Made by a program: the position numbers and the translations under genes | Notes under the pieces: generated by a model | Seen by the model: the letters and a program-made list of their open reading frames with translations, nothing else | The model's database searches: none | Told to the model about the DNA's origin: nothing | Part shown: positions 9,185 to 17,860 of the stretch, one piece after another | Layout of the letters: every line of letters starts with the position of its first letter | How positions within the stretch are numbered: the stretch's first letter is position 1 | Source of the DNA: Paenalcaligenes hominis | Lineage (GTDB): Bacteria > Pseudomonadota > Gammaproteobacteria > Burkholderiales > Burkholderiaceae_B | Assembly (NCBI RefSeq): GCF_011927625.1 | Contig: NZ_JAATIZ010000004.1 | Coordinates: forward strand, 62,001-126,000 | Length of the DNA stretch: 64,000 bases | Direction: 5' to 3'

Positions 9185-10809
9185 TGTGGCAGCAGCACTT
9201 ACCCATATTCCCTATTGCCATTCCTTTGTTGACCGCGGCTCTTATGCTGCTTGTCAGAGACAAAAACCGTCAGCTTAAAATTACACTTGGTGTGCTTTCC
9301 TTGGCGCTTCAGTTGGTAGTTGCAGTTACTTTGTTAGGTATGGCAGACGGCTCAATTGATACAAATTGGCTGCATGGGGTTGGCGTTTACCTGTTAGGTG
9401 ATTGGCCAGCGCCCTTTGGTATCGTGGTGGTAGTGGACCGCTTAGCCGCTTTAATGCTTGTTTTGACTTGTATTTTAGCTAGCGCTACTTGGTGGTATGC
9501 TACCGCTCGGTGGGATCGCGTTGGTGTGCATTTTCACCCGTTGTTTCAGCTCTTAATTATGGGCTTAAACGGTGCTTTTTTAACTGGCGATCTGTTTAAC
9601 CTCTTTGTATTTTTTGAAGTCTTTTTAGCTGCCTCGTATGGCCTAATGCTACACGGATCAGGACGCGATCGAGTGCGCGCAGGATTGCACTACATCGCAG
9701 TCAATTTACTGGCCTCCTTTTTACTATTGATAGCAATAGCATTGGTTTACGGGGTCACAGGCACCCTAAATATGGCCGATCTAGCAGCAAAAGTCGGCCA
9801 CTTGTCTGGGGGTGACAGGCGGTTATTCGAGGCGGCCGCCGCTATCTTAGGCATTGCCTTTCTCATCAAAGCGGCGGCTTGGCCCCTCAATTACTGGCTT
9901 ATTGACACCTATGCGAACACAAGTCCGCCTGTAGCCGCTATGTTTGCCATTATGACCAAAGTCGGCATTTATTCCTTGCTGCGCATTGGTTCACTGCTAG
10001 TGCCTACGGGCGCCCCCGCTGCCTTCGGGGGGGACTGGATGTTTCCTGTCGGTATAGCCACCCTAGCTTTTGGGTCATTCGGTTTGCTGGCTACGCATCA
10101 GCCCGAACGCATGGCCAGTTACTGTATTGTCATTTCCTCTGGTACGCTTTTAGCTGCTTTAGGTATGCCTGGCGTTACCTTAACGGGCCCTGCTTTATAC
10201 TACTTACTTAGCTCTGTGCCAGCCACGGCTGCTTTTTTCATGTTGCTTGAAATGGTAGGACGCGCACAGAGTTTTGGCTCAGATTTGTTAGCTGTCAGCC
10301 AAGAAGCCTTTGATCTGACCGACCCAGAAAGTGAAGATAGCTCTGACGATGTGATTGGCATTGCCATCCCTGCCGCAATGGTTTTTTTAGGGATGTCATT
10401 CATTGCCTGTGCCTTGCTAATTATAGGCTTGCCCCCTCTGTCGGGCTTTGTGGCAAAACTGTCATTATTATCCGCCGCACTTAAGGCTTCTGGAGCCACC
10501 GGTAATGCTTGGATTCTCACAGCAACCGTATTGGTATCAGGCTTTATTGGCTTAATGGCTTTTTCACGCACGGGAATTCGCTTATTTTGGAGTTTTAGCG
10601 ATATTAAAGTACCGCGTTTGCGTCTGAATGAAGCCTTGCCAGTTGCTAGTTTAATTGCGGTCTGTGTTGTATTAACTATGCGAGCAGGCCCGATTATTCA
10701 GTATTTAGAACAAACCGCCGCCTATCTCGATACACCAAGTAGTTATATTTCGGCTGTATTAGCGCGCGATTCTATCCGCCCTGTGCATGAAGGGGGCATG
10801 TATGATTAA
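9184..10809 (+). CDS. mrpD: Mrp antiporter subunit D
   Basis: This 541-residue protein is a second NuoN/NuoM-like antiporter subunit with about 14 membrane helices. FVFFEVFLAASYGLMLHGSG near residues 140-159 carries the conserved glutamate, and LIKAAAWPLNYWLIDTYANT carries the conserved lysine. It acts with MrpA in proton and sodium translocation at the inner membrane. It runs directly from mrpC and overlaps the mrpE start by 8 bases. A hydrophilic acidic loop near residues 380-395, with DLTDPESEDSSDD, lies between helices. Confidence 0.96.
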   Translation: MWQQHLPIFPIAIPLLTAALMLLVRDKNRQLKITLGVLSLALQLVVAVTLLGMADGSIDTNWLHGVGVYLLGDWPAPFGIVVVVDRLAALMLVLTCILASATWWYATARWDRVGVHFHPLFQLLIMGLNGAFLTGDLFNLFVFFEVFLAASYGLMLHGSGRDRVRAGLHYIAVNLLASFLLLIAIALVYGVTGTLNMADLAAKVGHLSGGDRRLFEAAAAILGIAFLIKAAAWPLNYWLIDTYANTSPPVAAMFAIMTKVGIYSLLRIGSLLVPTGAPAAFGGDWMFPVGIATLAFGSFGLLATHQPERMASYCIVISSGTLLAALGMPGVTLTGPALYYLLSSVPATAAFFMLLEMVGRAQSFGSDLLAVSQEAFDLTDPESEDSSDDVIGIAIPAAMVFLGMSFIACALLIIGLPPLSGFVAKLSLLSAALKASGATGNAWILTATVLVSGFIGLMAFSRTGIRLFWSFSDIKVPRLRLNEALPVASLIAVCVVLTMRAGPIIQYLEQTAAYLDTPSSYISAVLARDSIRPVHEGGMYD

Positions 10810-11290
10810 AAAATATGCGCAGTTCTTATTTTTGCCCGTTCTACTCGCTTTTCTTTGGTTATTATTAAATGGCATATCAAAGGGAAACGTGGTTTTAGCT
10901 GTTGGTTTAGGCATTGCCCTAAGTGTGGCGGCTCTTCCCTTTAGGCCTATTCGAGCCACCATGCATCACCCCTTTATCGCCTTGCGCTTGTGTTGGCATG
11001 TTGCGGTGGATATCGTTAAATCGAATTATGACGTAGGGTATATCGTTTTATTTAGACAAAAAGCCCATCCTACTCCAGGCTTTTTAGACATACCGATTCG
11101 TCTTAAAGACCCTCATGGGTTAGCAGCTCTAGCCTGCATTATTACGTATACACCTGGTACGGTTTGGGCGGGCTTTAACTACAATACACACGTATTAACA
11201 CTGCATATTCTTGACCTTAAAGATGAGCAACAGTGGTTAGATACTATCCAAAAAAGATATCAAGAACCCTTAATAGAGATTTTTGAATGA
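10802..11290 (+). CDS. mrpE: Mrp antiporter subunit E
   Basis: This small membrane protein belongs to the MrpE/MnhE family, which is needed for assembly or full activity of the antiporter. I chose the ATG at 10802 (162 residues, MIKKYAQFLFLPV) over an in-frame ATG at 10787 because GAAGGGGG lies about 6 bases upstream of 10802 and gives a good ribosome binding site. N-terminal helices are followed by a cytoplasmic domain with ACIITYTPGTVWAGF, typical of the family. It ends in an ATGA overlap with mrpF. Confidence 0.94.
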   Translation: MIKKYAQFLFLPVLLAFLWLLLNGISKGNVVLAVGLGIALSVAALPFRPIRATMHHPFIALRLCWHVAVDIVKSNYDVGYIVLFRQKAHPTPGFLDIPIRLKDPHGLAALACIITYTPGTVWAGFNYNTHVLTLHILDLKDEQQWLDTIQKRYQEPLIEIFE

Positions 11291-11568
11291 ATGCACTACT
11301 ACATTGGGCTAGCCTTTTTGCGTTAGCTTGTTACACCATTGGCATGGGCATTTCTGTGTATCGTTTAATGACAGGGCCCACCGCTGCCGATCGTGTGTTA
11401 GCTCTAGATACCATGTATAGCAATGGTTTAATGGCTTTGCTGGCGTTGGGCTTGCGTTTTAACTCTATCCTTTACTTTGATATTGCGTTGTTAATTGCCT
11501 TGTTCGGTTTTGTAGGTTCAGCCGCAATGGCTAAGTTTTTATTACGTGGCGAGGTGATCGAACCATGA
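11287..11568 (+). CDS. mrpF: Mrp antiporter subunit F
   Basis: This 93-residue protein has three predicted membrane helices. YRLMTGPTAADRVLALDTM near residues 25-43 is the conserved MrpF/PhaF motif. MrpF is an accessory membrane subunit of the Mrp complex. It overlaps mrpE by 4 bases (ATGA) and mrpG by 4 bases, so it is tightly coupled in the operon. Confidence 0.95.
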   Translation: MNALLHWASLFALACYTIGMGISVYRLMTGPTAADRVLALDTMYSNGLMALLALGLRFNSILYFDIALLIALFGFVGSAAMAKFLLRGEVIEP

Positions 11569-11951
11569 ATGAATTTCCACTTTGGCTTACGGTATTAATT
11601 AGTCTTTTAATTGCATTAAGCGGCATTATTACGCTGGTAGGCACGTTAGGCTTAGTTCGATTACGCCACTTTTATTCTCGTATGCATGCGCCCACCTTAG
11701 GTAATACTTTAGGTGTTTTTTGCCTGCTCGTTGCTTGTGCATTAGTGGCTAGTTTTGGCGCCAAAAAACTGTTGGTGTATCCTTTAATTATTACAGTACT
11801 TCTTGTAGTCACTTCTCCTGTAACGGCAATATTGCTTATGCGCGCCGCTATTAAACGTGAAACCAAACAGCGTTTGGCTGAGTATGCGCCTGATGAGCCA
11901 GGTTTAATGGATATGCCAATGAAAACAGAGATTAAATTACCGCCTAAGTAA
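11565..11951 (+). CDS. mrpG: Mrp antiporter subunit G
   Basis: This 128-residue last subunit of the operon has three membrane helices and GLVRLRHFYSRMHAPTLGNT near residues 28-47, the MrpG/MnhG signature. The C-terminus (about 95-128) is hydrophilic and charged. It completes the A/B-C-D-E-F-G set, so the antiporter appears intact. No clear terminator is seen before the next gene 74 bases downstream, so some read-through into the secreted protein at 12026 is possible. Confidence 0.95.
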   Translation: MNEFPLWLTVLISLLIALSGIITLVGTLGLVRLRHFYSRMHAPTLGNTLGVFCLLVACALVASFGAKKLLVYPLIITVLLVVTSPVTAILLMRAAIKRETKQRLAEYAPDEPGLMDMPMKTEIKLPPK

Positions 11952-12025
11952 TCAGCAGCACTCCATTACTTTTAGTTGCTTTTATTGTTGTTACACTTAA
12001 ATCTCGGCATTAACCCAAGGAGTCA

Positions 12026-12472
12026 ATGATGAAGAAATCTCTATTAGTTGTATCTAGCCTTGTGATGTCTTTAGGTTTTCATAGTGCTCAGGCTCAAAAT
12101 CCCACGCCACAACAAGCCTACAACGACGCGATGGCGGTATGTAATCAACTTAACGAGGCCGCCGCAAAGCAAAACTGCAAACGCGATGCTGGCGCTGCCC
12201 TGCAACAAGCTAAACGGACTCCGCCTGCACAGATCAGTGAATCAACCTTGACACAAAACCGTATTGCACGTTGCCGAGCTTTGCAATCTGCCTCTGCTCA
12301 GGAAGACTGCGTTGCGCAAATGACAGGACAGATTCCCTCTAAAGAATTTGGATCCGTCGAAGGCGGCGGGATTTTGCGTGAATCCACCATTACCATTCAA
12401 GAAGAACCGACTTCTGTTGTGCCCACCAATCCGGTGCGTAGTATTCCAACACAGCCTGCCCCTATTCGTTAG
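12026..12472 (+). CDS. Secreted hypothetical protein with paired cysteines
   Basis: I do not recognise the family. The 148-residue protein has a clear Sec signal peptide (about residues 1-24, cleavage after AQA) and so is probably periplasmic. The mature part holds two Cys pairs, CNQLNEAAAKQNC and CRALQSASAQEDC, each with 11 residues between the cysteines, which suggests two similar helical hairpins closed by disulphides. The C-terminus is proline-rich and likely unstructured. AAGGAG about 6 bases before the start is a good ribosome binding site. A second ATG follows immediately at 12029. Its end overlaps the convergent histidine kinase gene by 11 bases. Confidence 0.75.
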   Translation: MMKKSLLVVSSLVMSLGFHSAQAQNPTPQQAYNDAMAVCNQLNEAAAKQNCKRDAGAALQQAKRTPPAQISESTLTQNRIARCRALQSASAQEDCVAQMTGQIPSKEFGSVEGGGILRESTITIQEEPTSVVPTNPVRSIPTQPAPIR

Positions 12473-13568
12473 GGCGCAGTTGGCGTCTTAAGCCGATACC
12501 CATACGCGGGCCTGGAAAAACAATGCTAATGCGTGTTCCTTTATAATGAGGACGGCTTAATAGATTCCAGCCCGCCCCATGTGCCAAGGCGATTTCTCGT
12601 ACAATGGCAAGCCCCAAGCCTGACCCATCACTTTGTTGATTGTCAGCACCACGGTAAAACGCTTCAAAAAGTTGATGGCTGTCTTTAAGGTCAATACCTA
12701 TACCATCATCTTCTACACTTAAGGTAGGCGGATTCGCGGTAACGCGTATTGTGATTTGATGTTGAGCCTGTGAATAGCAGAGCGCGTTATCAATTAAATT
12801 CCCTAAAAGCTCGTCTAATAGCAATGGGTCAGCATCCACCCAGACTGGCGTCTCGGGGGCAATTAACTGTAATTCTAATTGTTTTTTATGAGCTGCCTGA
12901 ATCCATTCAGCGCCACTTGTGCGTGCCCATTCACATAAATCCAAACGAACAAAGCAATCTGTAGGACTAGCCGCTGCGTCTACGCGCGCTAGGACTAATA
13001 ATTGTTGTCCCAGTCGGATCATACGTTCTGTACTTAACTTTATTCGTTCAACCGGTGCACGCATTTCTACTGCTAGGTCTTTAGCTAGCATGAGCTCTGA
13101 TTCTAAGCGTAGTGTACTTAAAGGGGTGCGCAGTTGATGCGCAGCGTGGGCAATGAACCGCTTTTGGGCAGCCACGCTTTCATCTAAGCGTATGAGCAGC
13201 TGATTAAAATGGTCGACTAAAGGCCGTAATTCCGCGGGTAAGTCCTCGGCCACTAAAGGCTGCAGCTCGTCTGCATCCTGCGCTGCAATCTCTGCACCAA
13301 GCCGCTCTACAGCCTGCAAGCCCGAGCGTAACCCAGCAATAAGTACCCAGCCAAATAAAGCCACCCAAAGCAGTTGACTAAGTAGCATCGTCCAAAAGAT
13401 ATCGCGTAATAGCCATTCCTCTAGATGCATACGGCTGGTTAGCACCCACGTTACAGCTAAATCCAATATCACTAATAAAGCAATAGGCGGAAAAAGACGC
13501 AGCATTAAATGCCGAGCAAGGCTGCCTTTATGTAATGACAACCGTAATTGCTTAATGGGTCGTTTCAT
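12462..13568 (-). CDS. Two-component sensor histidine kinase
   Basis: This inner-membrane kinase of 368 residues has two membrane helices (about 25-43 and 60-82) separated by only some 15 residues, so it lacks a real periplasmic sensor domain. The phosphoacceptor box HAAHQLRTPL holds the likely His at about 144. The N-box NLIDNAL, the G1 box DDGIGID and the G2 box GSGLGLAIV are intact. I prefer the start at 13568 (MKRPIKQ); a longer in-frame start at 13598 lies deeper inside the response regulator gene. It overlaps that gene by 17 bases, so the two are translationally coupled. The stimulus is unknown; a membrane-embedded or TonB-linked signal is speculation. Confidence 0.9.
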   Translation of the reverse strand: MKRPIKQLRLSLHKGSLARHLMLRLFPPIALLVILDLAVTWVLTSRMHLEEWLLRDIFWTMLLSQLLWVALFGWVLIAGLRSGLQAVERLGAEIAAQDADELQPLVAEDLPAELRPLVDHFNQLLIRLDESVAAQKRFIAHAAHQLRTPLSTLRLESELMLAKDLAVEMRAPVERIKLSTERMIRLGQQLLVLARVDAAASPTDCFVRLDLCEWARTSGAEWIQAAHKKQLELQLIAPETPVWVDADPLLLDELLGNLIDNALCYSQAQHQITIRVTANPPTLSVEDDGIGIDLKDSHQLFEAFYRGADNQQSDGSGLGLAIVREIALAHGAGWNLLSRPHYKGTRISIVFPGPRMGIGLRRQLRPNE

Positions 13569-14232
13569 GGTTCGGCTCGAGCACATAACCAAACCCACGC
13601 AGGGTTTGAATACTTAGACCCGTGGGTTCGAGTCGTTTTCGGAGTCGATATATATAAACCTCTACCGCATTGTCACTGAAGTCGGCCTCTCCTTCGGAGA
13701 GAAATTGAATAATTTGCTGCTTGGTAACGACCTTGCCAGCACGTTGCATCAGTAATTGCAATAAAGAGAACTCGCGCACTGAAACGGCCAAGCGTTGCCC
13801 CGCATAAAGTAATTCTTTATGTTGCATATCGAGTTGCAAAGCACCTACTTCGAGCCGCTGATGATTATGCCCAGGGTAACGACGAGCTAATACACGAACA
13901 CGGGCAGCGAGCTCTGCGAGCTCAAAAGGTTTGGTGACGTAATCATCGGCACCGGCATCCAGACCTGCAACACGGTCTTCGAGGGCATCACGTGCCGTTA
14001 AAATTAAAACGGGTACCTCGTGGCCGCGCTGGCGTAATTCTTGCAATACTTCTAGCCCACTTTTTCCTGGGAGGTTTAGGTCTAGTACAAGTAAATCGGC
14101 GGGGTATTGCTCTAATTGTGACAACAGCTGATCACCACGGGTAATCAGCTGTGTTTGGTAGCCTTGAGCTTGTAAAAAGTCCTGCAAGGCAGGCCCTAAT
14201 ACGTGATCGTCTTCAATAATTAGTAATCGCAT
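13552..14232 (-). CDS. OmpR/PhoB-family response regulator
   Basis: This 226-residue regulator has an N-terminal receiver domain with the acidic pair IIEDDHV, the phosphoacceptor in LLVLDLNLPG (about Asp51) and the conserved lysine in VTKPFE. A C-terminal winged-helix DNA-binding domain contains VSVREFSLLQLLMQRAGKVV and ends VYIYRLRKRL...GFGYVL. It resembles TctD/QseB-type regulators. It lies 28 bases downstream of exbD on the same strand, so it may be partly co-transcribed with the TonB system. The target genes are unknown. Confidence 0.93.
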   Translation of the reverse strand: MRLLIIEDDHVLGPALQDFLQAQGYQTQLITRGDQLLSQLEQYPADLLVLDLNLPGKSGLEVLQELRQRGHEVPVLILTARDALEDRVAGLDAGADDYVTKPFELAELAARVRVLARRYPGHNHQRLEVGALQLDMQHKELLYAGQRLAVSVREFSLLQLLMQRAGKVVTKQQIIQFLSEGEADFSDNAVEVYIYRLRKRLEPTGLSIQTLRGFGYVLEPNHETTH

Positions 14233-14260
14233 AGCACGATTTTATACTGATTAACGCTAT

Positions 14261-14704
14261 TTAGGGAGCCTCTGGTACAGTCGCTGTGCTGTCAGGACGG
14301 GTGACAAAGCCTAACCGTGCTAGACCAGAGGCCTTAGCTTTACTCATTACCTGAGCTAACAGCTCGTACCGTGTGTCGTGATCGGCACGAATACGAATTT
14401 CAGGTTGTGGGTTTTCTAGGGAATACGGTTGTAATGCTGCGGTTAAGTCTTCTAGCTGAACTTCATTATTATCCAGATACAGCGCCCCATCTAAAGTAAT
14501 CGCTAAATCCAAATATTTTTTTTCGTTTTCCACTGCTTGGGCAGAAGCTTGAGGCAACTGCACAGAAATGGAATGAGTCAGTAACGGCGCCGTAATAAGA
14601 AAAATAACCAGTAGCACTAACATCACGTCAATCAATGGCACCATATTTATTTCCGCATTCGTGGCATTGTGTGAGCTATTGCGATCAAAGCTTCCAAACG
14701 ACAT
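14261..14704 (-). CDS. exbD: Biopolymer transport protein ExbD
   Basis: This 147-residue protein has one N-terminal membrane helix containing the conserved aspartate in MVPLIDVMLVLLVIF (about Asp26) and a periplasmic domain. With ExbB it forms the proton-driven motor that energises TonB for outer-membrane uptake of iron complexes and other ligands. It begins 9 bases after exbB in a tonB-exbB-exbD operon. Length and motif are typical of the family. Confidence 0.96.
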   Translation of the reverse strand: MSFGSFDRNSSHNATNAEINMVPLIDVMLVLLVIFLITAPLLTHSISVQLPQASAQAVENEKKYLDLAITLDGALYLDNNEVQLEDLTAALQPYSLENPQPEIRIRADHDTRYELLAQVMSKAKASGLARLGFVTRPDSTATVPEAP

Positions 14705-14713
14705 GGGATGTCC

Positions 14714-15574
14714 TTATTTACTTGAGGGGGATTTACCGTTGCTTTCGGCGACCTGTTGCCCTGTGGTCAGGAAAGTAAACAGATCATGAGCAAACGCATC
14801 AAGCTGAGCTAAATAAACGCGGTTAGCACGGACAAATGCGTTATAAGCCAACACGGCAGGGATCGCCACTGCCAAACCTAAGCCAGTCATAATTAATGCC
14901 TCACCCACGGGGCCAGCAATACTATTTAATGCGACCTCACTGGACAAGCCAATATTGATTAGCGCGTGATAGACCCCCCAAACCGTACCAAACAAGCCCA
15001 CAAAAGGTGAAGTGGAACCGACAGAGGCCAAGAGTGTCAATCCATTTTCTAAACGAGCCGTTTCCTCATCAATGACTTTACGCATAATACGCGTCACAAA
15101 AGCTTGGGTAGAGCCTTTTTCCTCTAGACGTAACGCACCGTACTTAGCATGATGACTTTCTGCATGGATAGCATGACTGGCTAAATGAGCAAAAGGTTCG
15201 GTAGCTCCGTGAGTAGCAATTTCATTTTTCACTTGCTCTAATGAGCTGGCCGCCCAAAACTCGCGTAAAAAACGTTTAGAACGACTTTTTAAACGCATAT
15301 TGGTGATGCTTTTCACAATAATCAAATACCAGCTTGCCACTGACATTAATAAAAGAATCCCAAATAAGCTTTTTCCTACCCAGTCGCTTTGCGCGATAAA
15401 ATGCAACATGCCACCCTCTTGAGCTTCTGCTTGGGTTAAAGCAGCTGGCGCCAAAGCATTGGTTGTGCTGGCTGCGGCCTGTGCGGTGTGTTGAATGGGT
15501 TCCTGTAAGTCAGTGCTAACACTGCTGAGTTGCGCTATGCTAACAAATAACGCATCGAATAGCTCCTGCATCAT
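14714..15574 (-). CDS. exbB: Biopolymer transport protein ExbB (MotA/TolQ/ExbB family)
   Basis: This 286-residue inner-membrane protein has three main helices. The conserved TM2-TM3 region reads TSPFVGLFGTVWGVYHALI and GPVGEALIMTGLGLAVAIP, the proton-channel core shared with TolQ and MotA. The N-terminus carries an extra predicted periplasmic, alanine-rich stretch before the first helix, common in long ExbB forms. It is the stator ring of the TonB system. It follows tonB by 9 bases and precedes exbD by 9 bases. Confidence 0.96.
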   Translation of the reverse strand: MMQELFDALFVSIAQLSSVSTDLQEPIQHTAQAAASTTNALAPAALTQAEAQEGGMLHFIAQSDWVGKSLFGILLLMSVASWYLIIVKSITNMRLKSRSKRFLREFWAASSLEQVKNEIATHGATEPFAHLASHAIHAESHHAKYGALRLEEKGSTQAFVTRIMRKVIDEETARLENGLTLLASVGSTSPFVGLFGTVWGVYHALINIGLSSEVALNSIAGPVGEALIMTGLGLAVAIPAVLAYNAFVRANRVYLAQLDAFAHDLFTFLTTGQQVAESNGKSPSSK

Positions 15575-15583
15575 GCCTGAGTC

Positions 15584-16456
15584 CTATAAAACAAAATCAA
15601 AAGGGATATCGGCCATTGCCCTGTAGGCAACACCATTTTCGGTATACGGCTTGAACTTTACTTTGCGCACCGCGTTAAGCGCAGCCTCATCTAAACGCGT
15701 ATGCCCAGAGGTATTTTTTACCCACACATCGACCACCGTGCCTTGAGTAGAAATAAGCACCCGGACAACCACTGTGCCCTGCTCATTGCGTCGTTGGGAT
15801 GCGCGCGGGTATACCGGGCGTGGCGCGGCCCCTAGATAGTTAACCTGGCCAATGACACGGGGTTGATTGGGGTCGATCGCTTTGGCTTGTTGACCACCGG
15901 CCGCTTTCTGAGGATCGGCAGGTTGAGGCGCTGTGGCGGGTTTAGCCACCTCTGCTATTTTTTTTGGCTCAGGCTTGGGCTGAGGGACAGGCTTGGGTTC
16001 AGGCTGAGGGACCGGTTTTGGTTTTGGCTTTGGTTGCGGCTTGGGCTGAGGCTTCGGTTTTTCCACCACAGGCTCTGGAATGACAGGATCCTCGACGATA
16101 GGCTCGGGCTCGGGCTCGGGCTCGGGCTCCGGTTCAATCTCAGGTTCCGGCTCGATCTCAGGTTCGGGTTCGATCTCGGGTTCAGGTTCAGGTTCGGGCT
16201 CAATCACCTCTTCTACCGTTGCTTCCGCCACGACTTCGGCTACCTCATCGGCGGTCAGGTTGTCTTCTGGCTCACTTAGGTCCAATAAACTTATGCCTAT
16301 GATTTCCTCTTGGCCCAGTTCAGCTGCTCGTTTTGGTTCTGAGCTATATACGAGAAAAGCAAATACACTGGCGTGTATACCAACAGCAGCAGCAATACCT
16401 GTAATCTTGAGCCAGAGGCGCGAACGATCTAACTGATGGTGAGATGGATGAGGCAT
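15584..16456 (-). CDS. tonB: Energy transducer TonB
   Basis: This 290-residue protein has one N-terminal membrane helix (about 17-37), a long periplasmic spacer of Pro-Glu and Pro-Lys repeats (roughly 85-170), and a C-terminal TonB domain with [19 protein letters not shown] and [17 protein letters not shown]. The acidic PE section is followed by a basic PK section, the usual TonB arrangement that spans the periplasm. It reaches outer-membrane receptors and transmits the proton-motive force. It is first in the tonB-exbB-exbD operon, with a Fur-like box about 70 bases upstream. The repeats also create long open frames on the opposite strand that are not genes. Confidence 0.96.
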   Translation of the reverse strand: MPHPSHHQLDRSRLWLKITGIAAAVGIHASVFAFLVYSSEPKRAAELGQEEIIGISLLDLSEPEDNLTADEVAEVVAEATVEEVIEPEPEPEPEIEPEPEIEPEPEIEPEPEPEPEPEPIVEDPVIPEPVVEKPKPQPKPQPKPKPKPVPQPEPKPVPQPKPEPKKIAEVAKPATAPQPADPQKAAGGQQAKAIDPNQPRVIGQVNYLGAAPRPVYPRASQRRNEQGTVVVRVLISTQGTVVDVWVKNTSGHTRLDEAALNAVRKVKFKPYTENGVAYRAMADIPFDFVL

Positions 16457-16523
16457 ACCTACACGTACTAATAAAATGGGAGCGCCACGGCCATGCCGTG
16501 CCTAGCTAAAGCGCCATCTTAAC

Positions 16524-16542
16524 AGTAATGATAATAGTTATC
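16524..16542 (-). promoter_or_regulatory. Fur box upstream of tonB
   Basis: The 19 bases AGTAATGATAATAGTTATC match 15 of 19 positions of the classical Fur consensus (GATAATGATAATCATTATC). It sits 68 bases upstream of the tonB start in the 102-base gap after the arsA-like gene. Iron repression of the TonB system is a well-established pattern; binding here is inferred from the match. Confidence 0.75.
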
Positions 16543-16558
16543 AATACCATTCAAATGC

Positions 16559-17569
16559 TTAGTCAGTAGATAATCCTGCGGCAAATTGCTCTAAGGCCTC
16601 TGGCCCTTGAATTTCCTGTTCTTGTAGCCATAAATGATGCTGTGGCAATTGGCCTAAACGCTGTTCAATTTGTTGTAAATAATCGTGCTGACGCGTTAGA
16701 TGAGCTTGCCAAAACCCCCCTTCGAGCTGAGGCGGTAATAAGCGATTAATAATTAAACCGGCTACATTAACCCCTATGTCTTTAAGGGACTGCACGGCAC
16801 GCTCTGTTTCTAAAACGGGTAAACGTTCGGCCGTCAAAACAAAAATAAAACTGGCTAGTTTGGGGTCGTGTAGCACACGCCGCGCATGATGAAATAAGCT
16901 TTGTCTAGCCTCGAGTGTATGGACAAGTTCCTGGCTTTTTTCATCTAAGCCCGCATGTTTGGTTTCGTGTGGGCTTTTAAAAATATTGTTGACATCTTTG
17001 TCCGGGCTAAGATGAGCTAACACCTTGCCTAATTGTTCGGAGCGCTTGTTGTGTTTAAGTAAGCCGTCTGTCCATGCTGCCATGACTTCGGGCAGACTTA
17101 ATAAGCGTAAGGTATGCCCTGTGGGCGCCGTGTCAAAAATAATTAAATCATACTCGTCTAGCCCATGTTGCAGTAATTGCGCCATGCGCTCTAGTAAAGC
17201 GGCCTCTTGGGCGCCAGGTGATAACCGAGATAACCGCAAATGACGTTGCAGTTCGTGAATTTGGTCGGGGCCTGCGTAGCGCCGCATTTGACTTAACACG
17301 CGCTCTAGATACAAATCGACTTCTTTTTCGGGGTCTAGCTCTAGGGCATGTAAGTGGTGCTGCAGGTGTACAGCCTTACTGCCAATAGCGCGCCCAAATA
17401 CATCACTAAGACTATGGGCTGGATCAGTAGACACCAACAGCACATTTTTATTAAACGCCGCCGCGGCCTTGACTGCTATGGCCGCGGATACTGTTGTTTT
17501 CCCTACCCCGCCTTTACCACCGACAAGGATCACGCGTTGCTGCATGAGTTGTGAAAAAGGAATTGTCAT
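16559..17569 (-). CDS. ArsA/Get3-family ATPase
   Basis: This 336-residue soluble protein is a single-domain ArsA/Get3-like P-loop ATPase. The deviant Walker A motif VGGKGGVGKTT is at residues 16-26; switch I-like STDPAHSLSDVFG follows, and IIFDTAPTGHTLRLL carries the switch II aspartate. No arsenic genes (arsB, arsR, arsC) lie nearby, so arsenite export is unlikely. The gene instead starts directly after the stop codon of a small protein ending in Cys-Cys, itself downstream of cstA. A role in targeting or maturing membrane or Cys-Cys proteins is plausible but unproven. Confidence 0.88.
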   Translation of the reverse strand: MTIPFSQLMQQRVILVGGKGGVGKTTVSAAIAVKAAAAFNKNVLLVSTDPAHSLSDVFGRAIGSKAVHLQHHLHALELDPEKEVDLYLERVLSQMRRYAGPDQIHELQRHLRLSRLSPGAQEAALLERMAQLLQHGLDEYDLIIFDTAPTGHTLRLLSLPEVMAAWTDGLLKHNKRSEQLGKVLAHLSPDKDVNNIFKSPHETKHAGLDEKSQELVHTLEARQSLFHHARRVLHDPKLASFIFVLTAERLPVLETERAVQSLKDIGVNVAGLIINRLLPPQLEGGFWQAHLTRQHDYLQQIEQRLGQLPQHHLWLQEQEIQGPEALEQFAAGLSTD

Positions 17570-17848
17570 TTAGCAACACCTAAAATGATCAAGCGGCGAG
17601 CGCTCCATACCCATACGGGTATGCCAATCGTGAAACCGTTCTAATAGAATTGGCTGTAGCTCCAGTGTGTACCAAGAAGCGGGATTTGGTATACCCATCA
17701 TTTCAGCAAACACTAGCAACATAAATAGATCGTCTTCTTCGCGCTTGGCTCGAGCTATCGCCGCTCGATAAGGCGCATTGTAGAACTCCGTTCCTAATTC
17801 GTTAGCCTGTTGATACCACTCTCGAATTGATGACCATGCGCCTTTCAT
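17570..17848 (-). CDS. Small protein ending in Cys-Cys, between cstA and an ArsA-like ATPase
   Basis: This 92-residue cytoplasmic-looking protein begins MKGAWSSIREWYQQANELG and ends in RCC just before the stop. I recall a family named 'cory-CC-star' with this C-terminal Cys-Cys-stop and the same neighbours; this is from memory. The central segment REEDDLFMLLVFAEMMGIPN is hydrophobic but short. E. coli CstA is also followed by a small protein (YbdD/YjiX), which I recall also ending in Cys-Cys, so the position and terminus look analogous. It starts 12 bases after cstA and its stop abuts the ATPase ATG. Function is unknown. Confidence 0.75.
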   Translation of the reverse strand: MKGAWSSIREWYQQANELGTEFYNAPYRAAIARAKREEDDLFMLLVFAEMMGIPNPASWYTLELQPILLERFHDWHTRMGMERSPLDHFRCC

Positions 17849-17860
17849 AACAGAAGCTCC

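Noticed and set aside
15863-16436. Plus-strand open frames of 118-138 codons opposite tonB
   Set aside because: They are the antisense of the Pro-Glu/Pro-Lys repeat of TonB and have low-complexity products with no ribosome binding site.
16559-17569. Arsenite-efflux ATPase ArsA
   Set aside because: Single-domain, with no arsR, arsB, arsC or arsD nearby; the linkage to cstA and a Cys-Cys protein suggests another role.
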